Assembly (NCBI RefSeq): GCF_001483135.1
Contig: NZ_LNAL01000006.1
Coordinates: forward strand, 1,054,003-1,118,002
Source: Solirubrum puertoriconensis
Lineage (GTDB): Bacteria; Bacteroidota; Bacteroidia; Cytophagales; Hymenobacteraceae
DNA: 64,000 nucleotides
Direction of reading: 5' to 3'
Within the stretch, counting starts at the first letter, position 1. Each line of letters starts with the position of its first letter. The notes beneath the pieces are model-generated. The model searched no databases. It had not been told where the DNA came from and was given only the letters and a program-made list of their open reading frames with translations. A program made the translations under genes and the position numbers. Shown here piece by piece: positions 1 through 8,211 of the stretch.

Positions 1-321
1 GTTCTGAATGGCTGCCAGCATGGCAATCATGCCGCCAACGGAGTGCCCAACGCCTACTACTTCGGTTAAATGCAAGGCATGCAATACCTCTGCCAAGTCG
101 GATGCGTACCCTTGCAGATTGGCGTAACGGTCGGGGTTATAGGCCGAAAGATCGGATTGACCAGCACCAACGTGGTCGAAAAGAACCAGCCGATAGTCAC
201 TGGAAAATGCCGGCGCCACAAAGCGCCATGCTTGCGTGTCGCACCCAAAGCCGTGGGCAAACACCATGGCGCGGCTGCCGCTGCCAAACGTCACTACATT
301 GTTGCGCTTAAGGATATCCAT
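1..321 (-). CDS. alpha/beta hydrolase, RsbQ-like (partial, C-terminus outside window)
   Basis: The first 107 codons are present; the rest lies beyond base 1. Translation from the ATG at 321 starts MDILKRNNV and then shows FAHGFGCDTQAWR (oxyanion-hole HG region, residues about 21-33) and VGVGHSVGGM (nucleophile elbow, Ser at about residue 95). The N-terminus, with HGFGCD and a buried hydrophobic site, is typical of the RsbQ/KAI2/D14 group of small alpha/beta hydrolases. In Bacillus, RsbQ acts with RsbP in energy-stress signalling. No RsbP partner is visible here, so the physiological role is open. The neighbour mutS2 is divergently transcribed. The family call is firm; the substrate is unknown. 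Confidence 0.8.
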   Translation of the reverse strand, partial: MDILKRNNVVTFGSGSRAMVFAHGFGCDTQAWRFVAPAFSSDYRLVLFDHVGAGQSDLSAYNPDRYANLQGYASDLAEVLHALHLTEVVGVGHSVGGMIAMLAAIQN

Positions 322-706
322 AGTGTAACGAGTATAGTTGAGTAATGAGCACTTAAAGTACAAGAATCTGGCAATATTTCAAGGTTGTGCTTGTGTTCGC
401 TCAACACAAACCAAGCCAGTAACCGACACTGATTGTGGTAGAGGTTATTGGTTGCTGACAGCCAACTTGTTATTCTAGGTGGTAGTGAGCTTCGCAACTT
501 CAGCTTTGGATGCAGCCGCGAGTACTTATTGGTGAAGCAGGCAGGGCTTCGCCGGAGTCGCTCAGGATGAAATTACCTCAGCCCTAGGTCCTGAACCTGT
601 GGGAGCAGGACAACAGGAGTGCTAATACCCGATTACACTTTCCTTTTACTATCGTATAGCTTTGTCTGAATCTTTCGGGCCGCTGGCCTGTTAAGGAAGG
701 CTGTCG
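322..706. other. intergenic region with mutS2 promoter and possible degenerate repeat
   Basis: This 385-base gap separates the divergent hydrolase and mutS2. I see no convincing gene; the short open frames have no family features. At 557-571 lies cgctcaggatgaaa, which resembles the CATCCTGAGCG core of an interspersed repeat I associate with this group of bacteria, but only one degenerate copy is visible. One CCTAGG palindrome is at 583. The right end holds the probable mutS2 promoter. Confidence 0.4.
657..664 (+). promoter_or_regulatory. probable -7 promoter element of mutS2
   Basis: TAGCTTTG matches the Bacteroidota -7 consensus TAnnTTTG exactly. It lies 42 bases before the GTG at 707, which predicts transcription from about 670. 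No clear -33 TTG is present at the expected distance, so this is a motif match only. Confidence 0.5.
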
Positions 707-3181
707 GTGCCGAGCGCCATGGCCTTTACATCTGACTACGGACTACTCAGTACCCAATACCATTTGATTTACCCGCAAACATTCGAGCAGAAGATTGGCT
801 TTCAGCAAGTGCGCGAGCTACTTGCCGAGCTGTGCCTCAGCGCCCTAGGTCGGAACTACGTGCAGAAAATGCAGTTTCAGCCAAGAGCCGACGAGCTGAA
901 GAAGCTGTTGCTGCAAACCGACGAGTTTCGGCAGCTGCTGCACAGCGGCGCCGACTTCCCTAGCCAATTTTACCACGATGTAACCCCGCACCTGCTGCGG
1001 GCGCAGCTGCCCGGCGCGTTTCTAGAGGTTTCGGCTTTTTACGAGCTGAAAATGTCGCTGCGTACCATTCGGCAGGCGCTGACATTCTTTACGCAGGCTC
1101 CGGAGGGAGCGTACCCCACGCTGCGCTTGCTCGGTATTGGCGTACAAGCCGACCGCAACCTGCTCGCCGCCATGGATAAAGTGGTGGACGACGAAGGCCA
1201 CGTGCGCGACGATGCCTCGCCCTTGCTGCGCCAGCTGCGGCAGGAGCTCATCAACCGCCAAGGCATTTTGCGCCGCCAAATTGCCGACGTGCTGCGCAAG
1301 GCCCGCTCCGAAGGCTGGACGCCCGAAGGCGCCGAACCCACCATTCGGGGTGGCCGCTTGGTGCTGCCCATAGTGGCCGAGCACAAGCGCCGCATCAAGG
1401 GCCTGATCCACGACGAATCGGCCACGGGCCAGACTGTGTACATCGAGCCCGAGTCGGTGTTCGAGCTGAACAACGATATCAAGGACCTAGAGAATGCCTG
1501 GCACCGCGAACTGGTGCGCATTCTCACGGCCCTTACCGATCAGCTGCGCCCGCACATTCCGGACCTGCGCCGCGCGTACCATTTCCTAGGTCTGCTCGAC
1601 TTCATTCGGGCCAAGGCCCGCTTTGCGCAGCAGCTCGAAGCCACGCTACCCAAGCTCAGCTCGCGCCCCTTGCTGAACTGGAAAGCCGCGCGGCATCCGT
1701 TGCTGTACCTCAATTTTAAGGAGCAGGGCCGCGAGGTGGTGCCCTTAGATCTGGAGCTCAACCCCGAGCAGCGCATCCTGGTAATTTCAGGCCCGAACGC
1801 CGGCGGTAAGTCGGTGGCCATGAAAACGGTAGGCTTGGTGCAGTACATGCTGCAGTGCGGCCTGCTAATTCCGGTAGAAGACGGCTCCGAAGCCGGCGTA
1901 TTCGACGACATTTTCCTGGACATCGGCGATGAGCAAAGCCTAGAAAACGACTTGAGCACGTACTCCTCGCACCTCACGCACATGAAGCAGTTCTTGTTGC
2001 TGGCCAACAAGCGCAGCCTGGTGCTCATCGACGAGTTTGGTACCGGCACCGAGCCCGTGCTGGGCGGCGCCATTGCCGAAGCGGTGCTGAGCGAGCTGAA
2101 CCGCGTGCGTGCGTTTGGCGTCATCACCACGCACTACACCAACCTGAAGAACCTGGCCGAGCGCACGCCGGGCCTCGTGAACGGTGCCATGCGCTACGAC
2201 CCCAAGCACCTGCAGCCGCTCTACCGTTTGGAAATTGGCAAGCCGGGCTCGTCGTTCGCCTTGGAAATTGCCCGCAAAATTGGCTTGCCCAAGAACATTG
2301 TAGAGCGGGCTTCGCAGCTGGTGGGCAAAGAGAAAGTGCGCTACGACCGCCTGCTCGAAGAGCTCGAAGCCGAAAAAGCCCAGCTTGAAAAGCGCAGCGC
2401 GGAGGCCGAGAAAAACGAGCGCCGCATGAAAAAGGCCGCGCAGGAGTATCAGGACCTGAAGAACCACCTCGAGGAAACCAAGCAGGAGGTAATTCGCGAA
2501 GCCAAGCAAAAGGCCAAGCTGTTGCTGAAGGATACCAACGCGCAAATCGAAGCTACCATCAGCGAAATCCGGACGGCGCAAGCCGAAAAAGAGCAAACCA
2601 AGGCGGCTCGCCAGAAGCTCGATGCCTTTGTGCAGACGGAGCTGAAGGTGGAAGCACCCAAGCCCCGCGCCCACCGCGAAGCAGCCGACCCCAACGGCCT
2701 CAAGCCCGGCGACAAGGTAGCCCTGATAGGGCAGGAGGGCCACGGCGAGTTGGTGAGCGTGAAGGGAAAAACCGCTGAGGTGCTGTTTGGAGGACTGAAA
2801 ACCTTGGTGAAGGTGAATCAGCTGGAAAAACTGACGCGCTCCGAAATTCGGGAACGGGAGAAAGAAGCTGCGCGCAAAGCACCAGCCACCGAAGCCCGAG
2901 CTACGGGCGGAATGGACGTTACGGGCCGCATGGCTGGCTTTAGCACCACCCTCGACCTACGTGGCGAGCGGGCTGAAGACGCGCTACAGCGCATCATGAA
3001 CTACGTTGACGATGCCGTGATGCTGGGCGTGCCCGAGCTTAAGTTTATCCACGGACGGGGCAACGGCGTGCTGCGCCAAGTGGTGCGCGACTACCTGCGC
3101 TCGGTACGAGCCGTTGCCAGCGTGGCCGATGAGCACGCCGACCGCGGCGGCGACGGGGTAACCGTGGCGGTACTGAAATAG
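707..3181 (+). CDS. mutS2: endonuclease MutS2
   Basis: MutS2 is a MutS-family ATPase that suppresses homologous recombination and, in Bacillus, also rescues collided ribosomes. The 824-residue product has the full layout: N-terminal clamp/lever helices, an ABC-type ATPase with the Walker A GPNAGGKS near residue 362 and Walker B LVLIDEFGTGTEP near 440, a long charged coiled coil (about 530-650), a KOW-like segment, and a C-terminal Smr domain with LDLRGERAEDAL and HGRGNGVLR (about 745-824) that supplies the nuclease activity. The mismatch-recognition domain of MutS1 is absent, as expected. The GTG at 707 has a purine-rich AAGGAAGG six bases upstream; an in-frame ATG at 719 is the alternative start, and the conserved alignment begins only near LIYPQTFEQK. 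Monocistronic, ended by the hairpin at 3194. Confidence 0.96.
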   Translation: MPSAMAFTSDYGLLSTQYHLIYPQTFEQKIGFQQVRELLAELCLSALGRNYVQKMQFQPRADELKKLLLQTDEFRQLLHSGADFPSQFYHDVTPHLLRAQLPGAFLEVSAFYELKMSLRTIRQALTFFTQAPEGAYPTLRLLGIGVQADRNLLAAMDKVVDDEGHVRDDASPLLRQLRQELINRQGILRRQIADVLRKARSEGWTPEGAEPTIRGGRLVLPIVAEHKRRIKGLIHDESATGQTVYIEPESVFELNNDIKDLENAWHRELVRILTALTDQLRPHIPDLRRAYHFLGLLDFIRAKARFAQQLEATLPKLSSRPLLNWKAARHPLLYLNFKEQGREVVPLDLELNPEQRILVISGPNAGGKSVAMKTVGLVQYMLQCGLLIPVEDGSEAGVFDDIFLDIGDEQSLENDLSTYSSHLTHMKQFLLLANKRSLVLIDEFGTGTEPVLGGAIAEAVLSELNRVRAFGVITTHYTNLKNLAERTPGLVNGAMRYDPKHLQPLYRLEIGKPGSSFALEIARKIGLPKNIVERASQLVGKEKVRYDRLLEELEAEKAQLEKRSAEAEKNERRMKKAAQEYQDLKNHLEETKQEVIREAKQKAKLLLKDTNAQIEATISEIRTAQAEKEQTKAARQKLDAFVQTELKVEAPKPRAHREAADPNGLKPGDKVALIGQEGHGELVSVKGKTAEVLFGGLKTLVKVNQLEKLTRSEIREREKEAARKAPATEARATGGMDVTGRMAGFSTTLDLRGERAEDALQRIMNYVDDAVMLGVPELKFIHGRGNGVLRQVVRDYLRSVRAVASVADEHADRGGDGVTVAVLK

Positions 3182-3193
3182 CGTACCCCGCAA

Positions 3194-3239
3194 CAAGCAA
3201 AAGAGGCTGCTCCGGTACCGGAGCAGCCTCTTTTGCTTG
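3194..3239. terminator. bidirectional terminator, 46-bp perfect palindrome
   Basis: The 46 bases are a perfect palindrome centred on GGTACC (between 3216 and 3217), with A-rich and T-rich tracts inside the outer stem. It lies between the convergent mutS2 (+) and the FN3 protein gene (-), so it can stop transcription from both sides. Confidence 0.85.
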
Positions 3240-3253
3240 TGCTTACCTAGGGT

Positions 3254-4231
3254 TTACTTCTTGGCCTTAGGAGCTACCCGGTTTTTGGAGTCGGTAATCA
3301 TCGGAACAGCTTCCGATACCGACGTGCCTTTGGCGTTGGTAGAGGAAACGCGCACGTAGTACACCGTAGCGGGCTCCAGGTTGCTGAGCGTGATAACGTG
3401 GTCGGTGGTGATGTCGGCGTTGGTAATTACGCTGCCTAGGTTGGAACTAGTGCCGTACTCCACTTTGGTGCTGCCAGGATTGATGGTGTTGAAGTGCACC
3501 GTAAAGCCTGTTTTGCCAATCTCCGTCGGAACGGGCGTGCCAACAATGCTGGGCATGCCGCCGTCAACCTCCATGTCCGATTTCAGACGGGGCAGCAGCT
3601 GGTAGCCTGTGGGCGTGCCGCTGGGCGAGTGCTGCCCGATGATGCCGATCAGATCAAATTTGCCAGAGGGCAACGCTTTTCCTACAATGCCATCGGGGCC
3701 AACCGATGCGCTGTTGATGCGCACAATGGCACCTGCCTGGCCGTTGATGAGGTAGTTCATGTTGCCAGCTATTTCGCTGGTGAGCGGGTTGCCGCCGGTA
3801 GTGGTAAGCGTGTTCACGCCCACGATCTTTACCAAACGCCCCTCGTTGGCTTCGTTGTATACCGAAGTCAGCGACGCTGCCGGCACCTCAATAGTGCGCA
3901 GCCGGCGCTTCGAAGCCAACTTTGTTACAGCCGTAACGGGGTCTACCTCGAGCAAGCCGTTGTAGTTTTTGAGGGTGCCCGAGAGCTGTACACTGTCGCC
4001 AGCAACAAGCGTAGCAAACTCCGGAATCTTATTGGTAAAGGCCGCAATGCCCGCGTCTTTATCCTGGATATAGCGTAACGAGCCCAACTCTGCGCCGTTG
4101 ACTACGACGCCGCGAATGGTAACCGAAGCCCCTGGGCCAGCCGCACGGGCTGCCGAAATGGAGACTACCGATTGAGCAGCGGCGAAAGTGCTGCTCCCAA
4201 GCAGCAATGCCAAAAGCGTAAACGTTTTCAT
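3254..4231 (-). CDS. secreted protein with OB-fold-like N-terminal part and C-terminal fibronectin type III domain
   Basis: The 325-residue product starts at the ATG at 4231 with a clear signal peptide (MKTFTLLALLLG...AAAQS, cleavage after about residue 20). An upstream in-frame extension to 4288 would bury this signal and is rejected. Residues about 25-220 carry a beta-rich module of the sort seen in DUF5689/YhcR OB-fold proteins (RGVVVNG, YIQDKDAGIAAF, GDSVQLSGTLKNYNGLLEV). Residues about 228-310 form a fibronectin type III domain (KVEYGTS, ITLSNLEPATVYYVRVSSTNAKG). The C-terminus is basic (RVAPKAKK), and no type IX sorting domain is evident. It is likely exported to the periplasm or cell surface. 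No catalytic residues are recognised; a binding role is only a guess. Confidence 0.75.
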   Translation of the reverse strand: MKTFTLLALLLGSSTFAAAQSVVSISAARAAGPGASVTIRGVVVNGAELGSLRYIQDKDAGIAAFTNKIPEFATLVAGDSVQLSGTLKNYNGLLEVDPVTAVTKLASKRRLRTIEVPAASLTSVYNEANEGRLVKIVGVNTLTTTGGNPLTSEIAGNMNYLINGQAGAIVRINSASVGPDGIVGKALPSGKFDLIGIIGQHSPSGTPTGYQLLPRLKSDMEVDGGMPSIVGTPVPTEIGKTGFTVHFNTINPGSTKVEYGTSSNLGSVITNADITTDHVITLSNLEPATVYYVRVSSTNAKGTSVSEAVPMITDSKNRVAPKAKK

Positions 4232-4397
4232 GTGCGGTTGCAATAGGACTATTGAGAGTTTGGCAAAATGAGGGTTAAATATCCACACTTTCTCTTACAG
4301 TTGCATCTATATGCCCCTCAGAACATTCAAATTACGTGTTGCTGAAGCGGTATTTGGCCTTCGCCTAAGCTTCACCCGAACCCCAAGACTATTCGAT

Positions 4398-5423
4398 CTA
4401 GAGAATGTTCACTTCGGGGTGCAGCTCGATGCCGAACTTTTCGCGCACCGATGCAATGATTTGCTGGGCTAGGGCATGCACCTCGGATCCGTTGGCGCCG
4501 CCTAGGTTCACGAGTACCAAGGCTTGTTTATCATGCACGCCATAGGTGCCGGCGCGGTGCCCTTTCCAGCCGCACTGCTCAATCAGCCAGCCCGCAGGTA
4601 CCTTTACGCCGCCGGGCACGGGGTAACCGGGCATATTGGGGTTGTCGGCCTTCAGGCTCTCGTACTTCTGTTGCGAAACCTCGGGGTTTTTGAAGAAGGA
4701 ACCGGCGTTGCCGATTTCCTTGGGGTCGGGCAGTTTGCTGCGACGGATGCTGATGACGGCCTGGCTAACCTGCTGCGGCGTAGGCTCGTCGGTTACGCCC
4801 ATGTCTTCGAGCGTCGAGCGAATGGCGCCGTACGACACGTTGGGCTGGTAGCGGCGGTGCAGGCGCAGCGCCACGCTCGTTACGACGTACTGGTTTTTGA
4901 GCGGGCCTTTAAACACCGATTCGCGGTAGCCAAAACCGCATTCTTCGCGGGTAAAGCGGCGTAGTTGGCCGGTAGCAATTTCCATGGCTTCGAGGTGGTC
5001 GAAGGCATCTTTCAGCTCCACACCGTAGGCACCAATGTTTTGCAGCGGGGCCGCGCCCACGGTACCGGGTATCAACGATAGATTCTCGATGCCGGCCAAG
5101 CCTTCGCCCAGGGCAAACTCCACCAAGCCGTGCCACGATTCGCCAGCACCGGCGTGCACCAAGGCCGTTTCGCCATCGGCCTCAATCGTGCTTTCGAGCC
5201 CCCGAATTTCGTTTTTTAACACAACGCCGTCGAAGTCGCGGGTAAACAGCAGGTTGGAGCCACCGCCCAGCACCAGTTTATCGGCCTGCTGCACTTCGGG
5301 TAGTTGCAACAGTTCGCGGAGTTCCTCTACGTTGCCAAACGCCGCAAAGTAGCGGGCCTTCACATCGATACCGAAAGTGTTGTAGGGAAGAAGCGAAACG
5401 TGGTGCTGTAACTGAGCCGACAT
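4398..5423 (-). CDS. murB: UDP-N-acetylenolpyruvoylglucosamine reductase MurB
   Basis: MurB reduces UDP-GlcNAc-enolpyruvate to UDP-MurNAc with NADPH and FAD in cytoplasmic peptidoglycan synthesis. The 341-residue protein has the FAD-binding VLGGGSNLLF near the N-terminus, LSLIPGTVGAAP and NIGAYGVEL, the YRESVFKG segment with the catalytic arginine, the catalytic serine in GSFFKNP (Ser242), and the C-terminal glutamate in HPEVNIL (Glu337). Length and the extra loop fit the type I (E. coli-like) enzyme. Start chosen at 5423 (MSAQLQHH); a frame extension to 5522 runs through the upstream terminator and is rejected. A perfect -7 box (TACCTTTG on the minus strand) lies 22 bases upstream, giving a very short leader. 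Confidence 0.96.
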   Translation of the reverse strand: MSAQLQHHVSLLPYNTFGIDVKARYFAAFGNVEELRELLQLPEVQQADKLVLGGGSNLLFTRDFDGVVLKNEIRGLESTIEADGETALVHAGAGESWHGLVEFALGEGLAGIENLSLIPGTVGAAPLQNIGAYGVELKDAFDHLEAMEIATGQLRRFTREECGFGYRESVFKGPLKNQYVVTSVALRLHRRYQPNVSYGAIRSTLEDMGVTDEPTPQQVSQAVISIRRSKLPDPKEIGNAGSFFKNPEVSQQKYESLKADNPNMPGYPVPGGVKVPAGWLIEQCGWKGHRAGTYGVHDKQALVLVNLGGANGSEVHALAQQIIASVREKFGIELHPEVNIL

Positions 5424-5445
5424 ACGGAGTAAGAGTAATGCGGCG

Positions 5446-5453
5446 CAAAGGTA
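5446..5453 (-). promoter_or_regulatory. -7 promoter element of murB
   Basis: The plus strand reads CAAAGGTA, which is TACCTTTG on the minus strand, an exact TAnnTTTG match. It ends 22 bases before the murB ATG. A TTG lies further upstream but nearer than the usual spacing, so only the -7 element is claimed. Confidence 0.6.
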
Positions 5454-5484
5454 GTGTACACCGCTTGGCAACTGGCGAAAACAG

Positions 5485-5516
5485 CAGCGCCCGCAACCAA
5501 ATTGGTGCGGGCGCTG
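5485..5516 (-). terminator. terminator of the FHS transporter gene
   Basis: CAGCGCCCGCA (5485) pairs with TGCGGGCGCTG (ending 5516), and ACCA/TGGT extends the stem inside with a one-base bulge. On the minus strand the stem is followed by CTGTTTTCG. It lies 25 bases beyond the stop codon of the transporter gene and before the murB promoter. Confidence 0.75.
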
Positions 5517-5540
5517 CCCCAAGAACGTGCTGCTAGGTGC

Positions 5541-6950
5541 TTAGCGTACGCGGTAGCCGCTGAGCGAGTAGTACAGCAGGTATGCGTAGCACAACGCCGG
5601 CAGCAGGAAAGCCACGCGCAAGCCGCCGCCGTAGGTAGCAAGCAGGCCCATCAACAGAGGCACGATAGCACCGCCTACAATGGCCATAATCAGGTACGAC
5701 GAGCCCTGCTTAGTGAACGGACCTAGGCCTTTGATGGCCAGAGGGAAAATAACCGGCCACATAATTGAGTTCATCAACCCGCACAGCACGATCAGCCACA
5801 GGGCCGTTTCGCCCTGGGTGGCAATGGAGGCCAGCACGAAGGCTACCGCAGCGGCGCACACAGCAACCAAAGCCTTCCGGTCGTTGATGCGGGTGAGCAG
5901 CGGAATGCCAACTACCCGGCCAACCAACGAGCCAAACCAGTACGATGCCACCATTACGGCCCCTACAGCTTTGGTGAAACCGGCTGTGGTGTCGATGGGT
6001 GCAGGCGGCTGCCCCAGTAGTACGGCAATGAAGTTGGTGGCCACATTGAGGCCGCGTACCAAGCTTTGGGTAAAGGCACTTAGCTGCGTAATGCCTTGCG
6101 CCTCGCCGTAACGGATGAGGAAGGAGCCAAGACCCACCTCAACGCCTACGTACAAGAAAATAGCAACGACACCTAGGACGAGGTGCCGGAAATCAAGGGC
6201 CGAACGCCGGCCACTTGCCGCTGCCAAATCATTCGTGCCGCTTTCTTCATCAGCTTGCATGCCTTCGATCTCGGGCAGCTTAAGCATGAAGAACACGCCG
6301 GCTAGTACCGCTAGAAAGATAGCCAGGCCCACGTACGGAGCCTTTACCAGTGTAGCTTCTTCCGCTAGGCGTTGCGCCTCGGGCAGCGAGGCCAAGCGGG
6401 CTTTCAGTGCTACCGAGCCACCAAACAGCAGCATGCCACCCAACAGCGGCGAAAGTGTACCCCCAAAGTTGTTGGCCACGCCTACGATGCTTACGCGGCT
6501 GGCGGCGCGACTAGCCGGGCCCAGTACCGAAACGTAGGGGTTAGCCGCTACTTGCAGCAGCGTTACGCCGGCGCCCAGTACGCTCAGGCCAAGCAAAAAC
6601 ACGCCAAAAGTGCGCGTATTGGCAGCTGGCACAAACAGGAGCGCACCAGCGGCCATCACCAGCAAGCCAACTACAATGCCACGTTTGTAGCCCAGGCGCT
6701 CAAGCACTCGGCCCGCTGGCAACGACATAAGAAAATAAGCCCCAAAAAACGCGAACTGTACCAGCGACGACTGTAAATCAGTTAGCTGGCATACGTCCTT
6801 GAGGTAGGGCATCAGCACGTCGTTGAAGTTCGTGACGGCCCCAAACAGGAAGAACAGCGAAGTCATGGCCGCCATGGGCAGCGCGTAGCTACGCGCGGTG
6901 GCTGGGCCAGTAGTGGTAGTTGAAGTAGCCTGCGAAACGGGTGTCGCCAT
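5541..6950 (-). CDS. sugar MFS transporter, FHS (FucP/GluP) family
   Basis: A 469-residue, 12-helix major facilitator of the fucose/glucose/galactose:H+ symporter group. Family features are the N-terminal FFLFGAVTNFNDVLMPYLKD, the loop GRVLERLGYKRGIVVG between helices 2 and 3, AANPYVSVLGP, and the long cytoplasmic loop in the middle (about residues 225-255, rich in E, D and S). It should import a hexose across the inner membrane with protons; the exact sugar cannot be read from sequence. Start chosen at the ATG at 6950 (MATPVSQ); an in-frame start at 7004 adds a poorly conserved leader. It is transcribed alone, with its own terminator at 5485-5516. Confidence 0.9.
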   Translation of the reverse strand: MATPVSQATSTTTTGPATARSYALPMAAMTSLFFLFGAVTNFNDVLMPYLKDVCQLTDLQSSLVQFAFFGAYFLMSLPAGRVLERLGYKRGIVVGLLVMAAGALLFVPAANTRTFGVFLLGLSVLGAGVTLLQVAANPYVSVLGPASRAASRVSIVGVANNFGGTLSPLLGGMLLFGGSVALKARLASLPEAQRLAEEATLVKAPYVGLAIFLAVLAGVFFMLKLPEIEGMQADEESGTNDLAAASGRRSALDFRHLVLGVVAIFLYVGVEVGLGSFLIRYGEAQGITQLSAFTQSLVRGLNVATNFIAVLLGQPPAPIDTTAGFTKAVGAVMVASYWFGSLVGRVVGIPLLTRINDRKALVAVCAAAVAFVLASIATQGETALWLIVLCGLMNSIMWPVIFPLAIKGLGPFTKQGSSYLIMAIVGGAIVPLLMGLLATYGGGLRVAFLLPALCYAYLLYYSLSGYRVR

Positions 6951-7029
6951 GGATGATTGGGAGCTGACGGGAAAAGGAGGCTTTAAAGATAGGAAAAGGA
7001 GCACGCGGCGCCGCGCCCCTCGAGCTGGG

Positions 7030-8049
7030 TTACAGCGGATACTTTTGGCGTAGCTGCTTGTAGCCGGGGTACTCCGTCAGGTCGGTTATTGATTCGAACA
7101 TGCTGATGAGCGTGCGAACCAACTCGGGGTCCGTGCTGCGCATGGCCCTGGGCTCCGTAACGCTCTCGAGGTTGTACTGACCTAGGAACGTGACCATTGC
7201 ACGGTATGGGTTGGCGGCTTTGCTATCGACGCACAAAAACAGCTGCAGCGGCAAAGAAAGCAGGGTAAGGCAAGGCGGCACCTTGGCCTGCTTCTGTTCC
7301 TCGTGTTCCGCGAACAACTCAAACGATTCCCTAATCTGCCGCAGGGTGGTGAGGTGCAGGTTTACATGCTCCAGCCAAATGGCTTCAGTAAGCGGTTCGT
7401 TGCTTCTGAACTGCATCCACAGCCCCAAAATGTAGTGATAGTAAAGCATGTTGGAGGAAGGAGGCGGGTAGTGTGTTTGCGTCTCATCGACAGCCAACGT
7501 AGCCAGATAGAACTCGCGCGTATCGTGCGAGCGAAGCAGTAATTGCTCGTGAATTTGCCCGGTGATGCCACGCATCTCGCCTTGGTTGAGCGGAGGCACG
7601 TGGTACTTGGCGTAAAAGGTGCCAATGGAAGCGGTAGGCACCATTACACCCAGGAACTCGGCTCCGGCGGCCTCGGCCAAGAAGTCGCGGATTTCCTTTT
7701 GAATATTGGCGAAGCCCTTGTACAACTCGCGCGTCGAGTCAGAAATGGTGGTTACGGCCGTGCGTATTTGCTCTTCTACTTGGTTGCTAGTGGCCACTAG
7801 GCGGCGCGTTTCGTCGGCCATTTGATGCATTTGCACCAAGGTTTCGTCGGTTTTGCGTGAGGCCGCATCGGCCGCCAGCCAGCTCTGAAAAGCCACAAAC
7901 AAACCCAAGAACGAAGCTACGCTGCCAATGATGGAGTACTGCACACCGAGGCTATGCGCGTACAAAACACCCGCCAAGGCAAGCGCCGCAAAAATGACGA
8001 GGTAGAACAGCCTACTCTTATTAGGGTCGAAGAAGAAGGGTTTCTGCAT
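7030..8049 (-). CDS. unknown membrane protein with two N-terminal helices and a coiled coil
   Basis: I do not recognise a family. The 339-residue product has two adjacent transmembrane helices (about residues 10-30 and 38-58), then a helical segment rich in Q, T and E that looks like a coiled coil (KTDETLVQMHQMADETRRLVATSNQ, about 65-120; motif given in part), followed by a cytoplasmic, mostly helical region with FLGVMVPTASIGTFYAKY. The topology, membrane hairpin plus coiled coil plus soluble effector-like domain, is seen in sensors and scaffold proteins, but no catalytic motif is visible. Start 8049 is preferred over 8079 because CGGAG lies a few bases upstream. It stands alone between an outward-facing sugar transporter gene and divergent recQ. 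Confidence 0.6.
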   Translation of the reverse strand: MQKPFFFDPNKSRLFYLVIFAALALAGVLYAHSLGVQYSIIGSVASFLGLFVAFQSWLAADAASRKTDETLVQMHQMADETRRLVATSNQVEEQIRTAVTTISDSTRELYKGFANIQKEIRDFLAEAAGAEFLGVMVPTASIGTFYAKYHVPPLNQGEMRGITGQIHEQLLLRSHDTREFYLATLAVDETQTHYPPPSSNMLYYHYILGLWMQFRSNEPLTEAIWLEHVNLHLTTLRQIRESFELFAEHEEQKQAKVPPCLTLLSLPLQLFLCVDSKAANPYRAMVTFLGQYNLESVTEPRAMRSTDPELVRTLISMFESITDLTEYPGYKQLRQKYPL

Positions 8050-8199
8050 AGCTCCGATAAGATAGAGCAGAAGAGGCAAAGTGACACTTGGTTGGGCTCG
8101 CGCGAGCTGCCTAGGTACTGAGTATTGATTGCCACCGGATGCCGCACCATTTTAGCATTTTGGTAGTTTCATTAGCCTAGAACTCCCGCCAAACAGCCG

Positions 8200-8207
8200 T
8201 ATTTTTA
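8200..8207 (+). promoter_or_regulatory. possible -7 promoter element immediately before recQ
   Basis: TATTTTTA differs from TAnnTTTG at the last base and ends only four bases before the recQ ATG at 8212. If used, the recQ message would be leaderless or nearly so. Confidence 0.4.
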
Positions 8208-8211
8208 CCGA

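Noticed and set aside
1940-2743. Long antisense open frame within mutS2 (267 codons)
   Set aside because: It runs opposite to a clearly conserved gene, has no family features, and reflects the GC-rich third codon positions of mutS2.
3194-3239. 46-bp perfect palindrome as a recombination or attachment site
   Set aside because: Its location between convergent genes and internal A/T tracts fit a bidirectional terminator, and similar palindromes end other genes.
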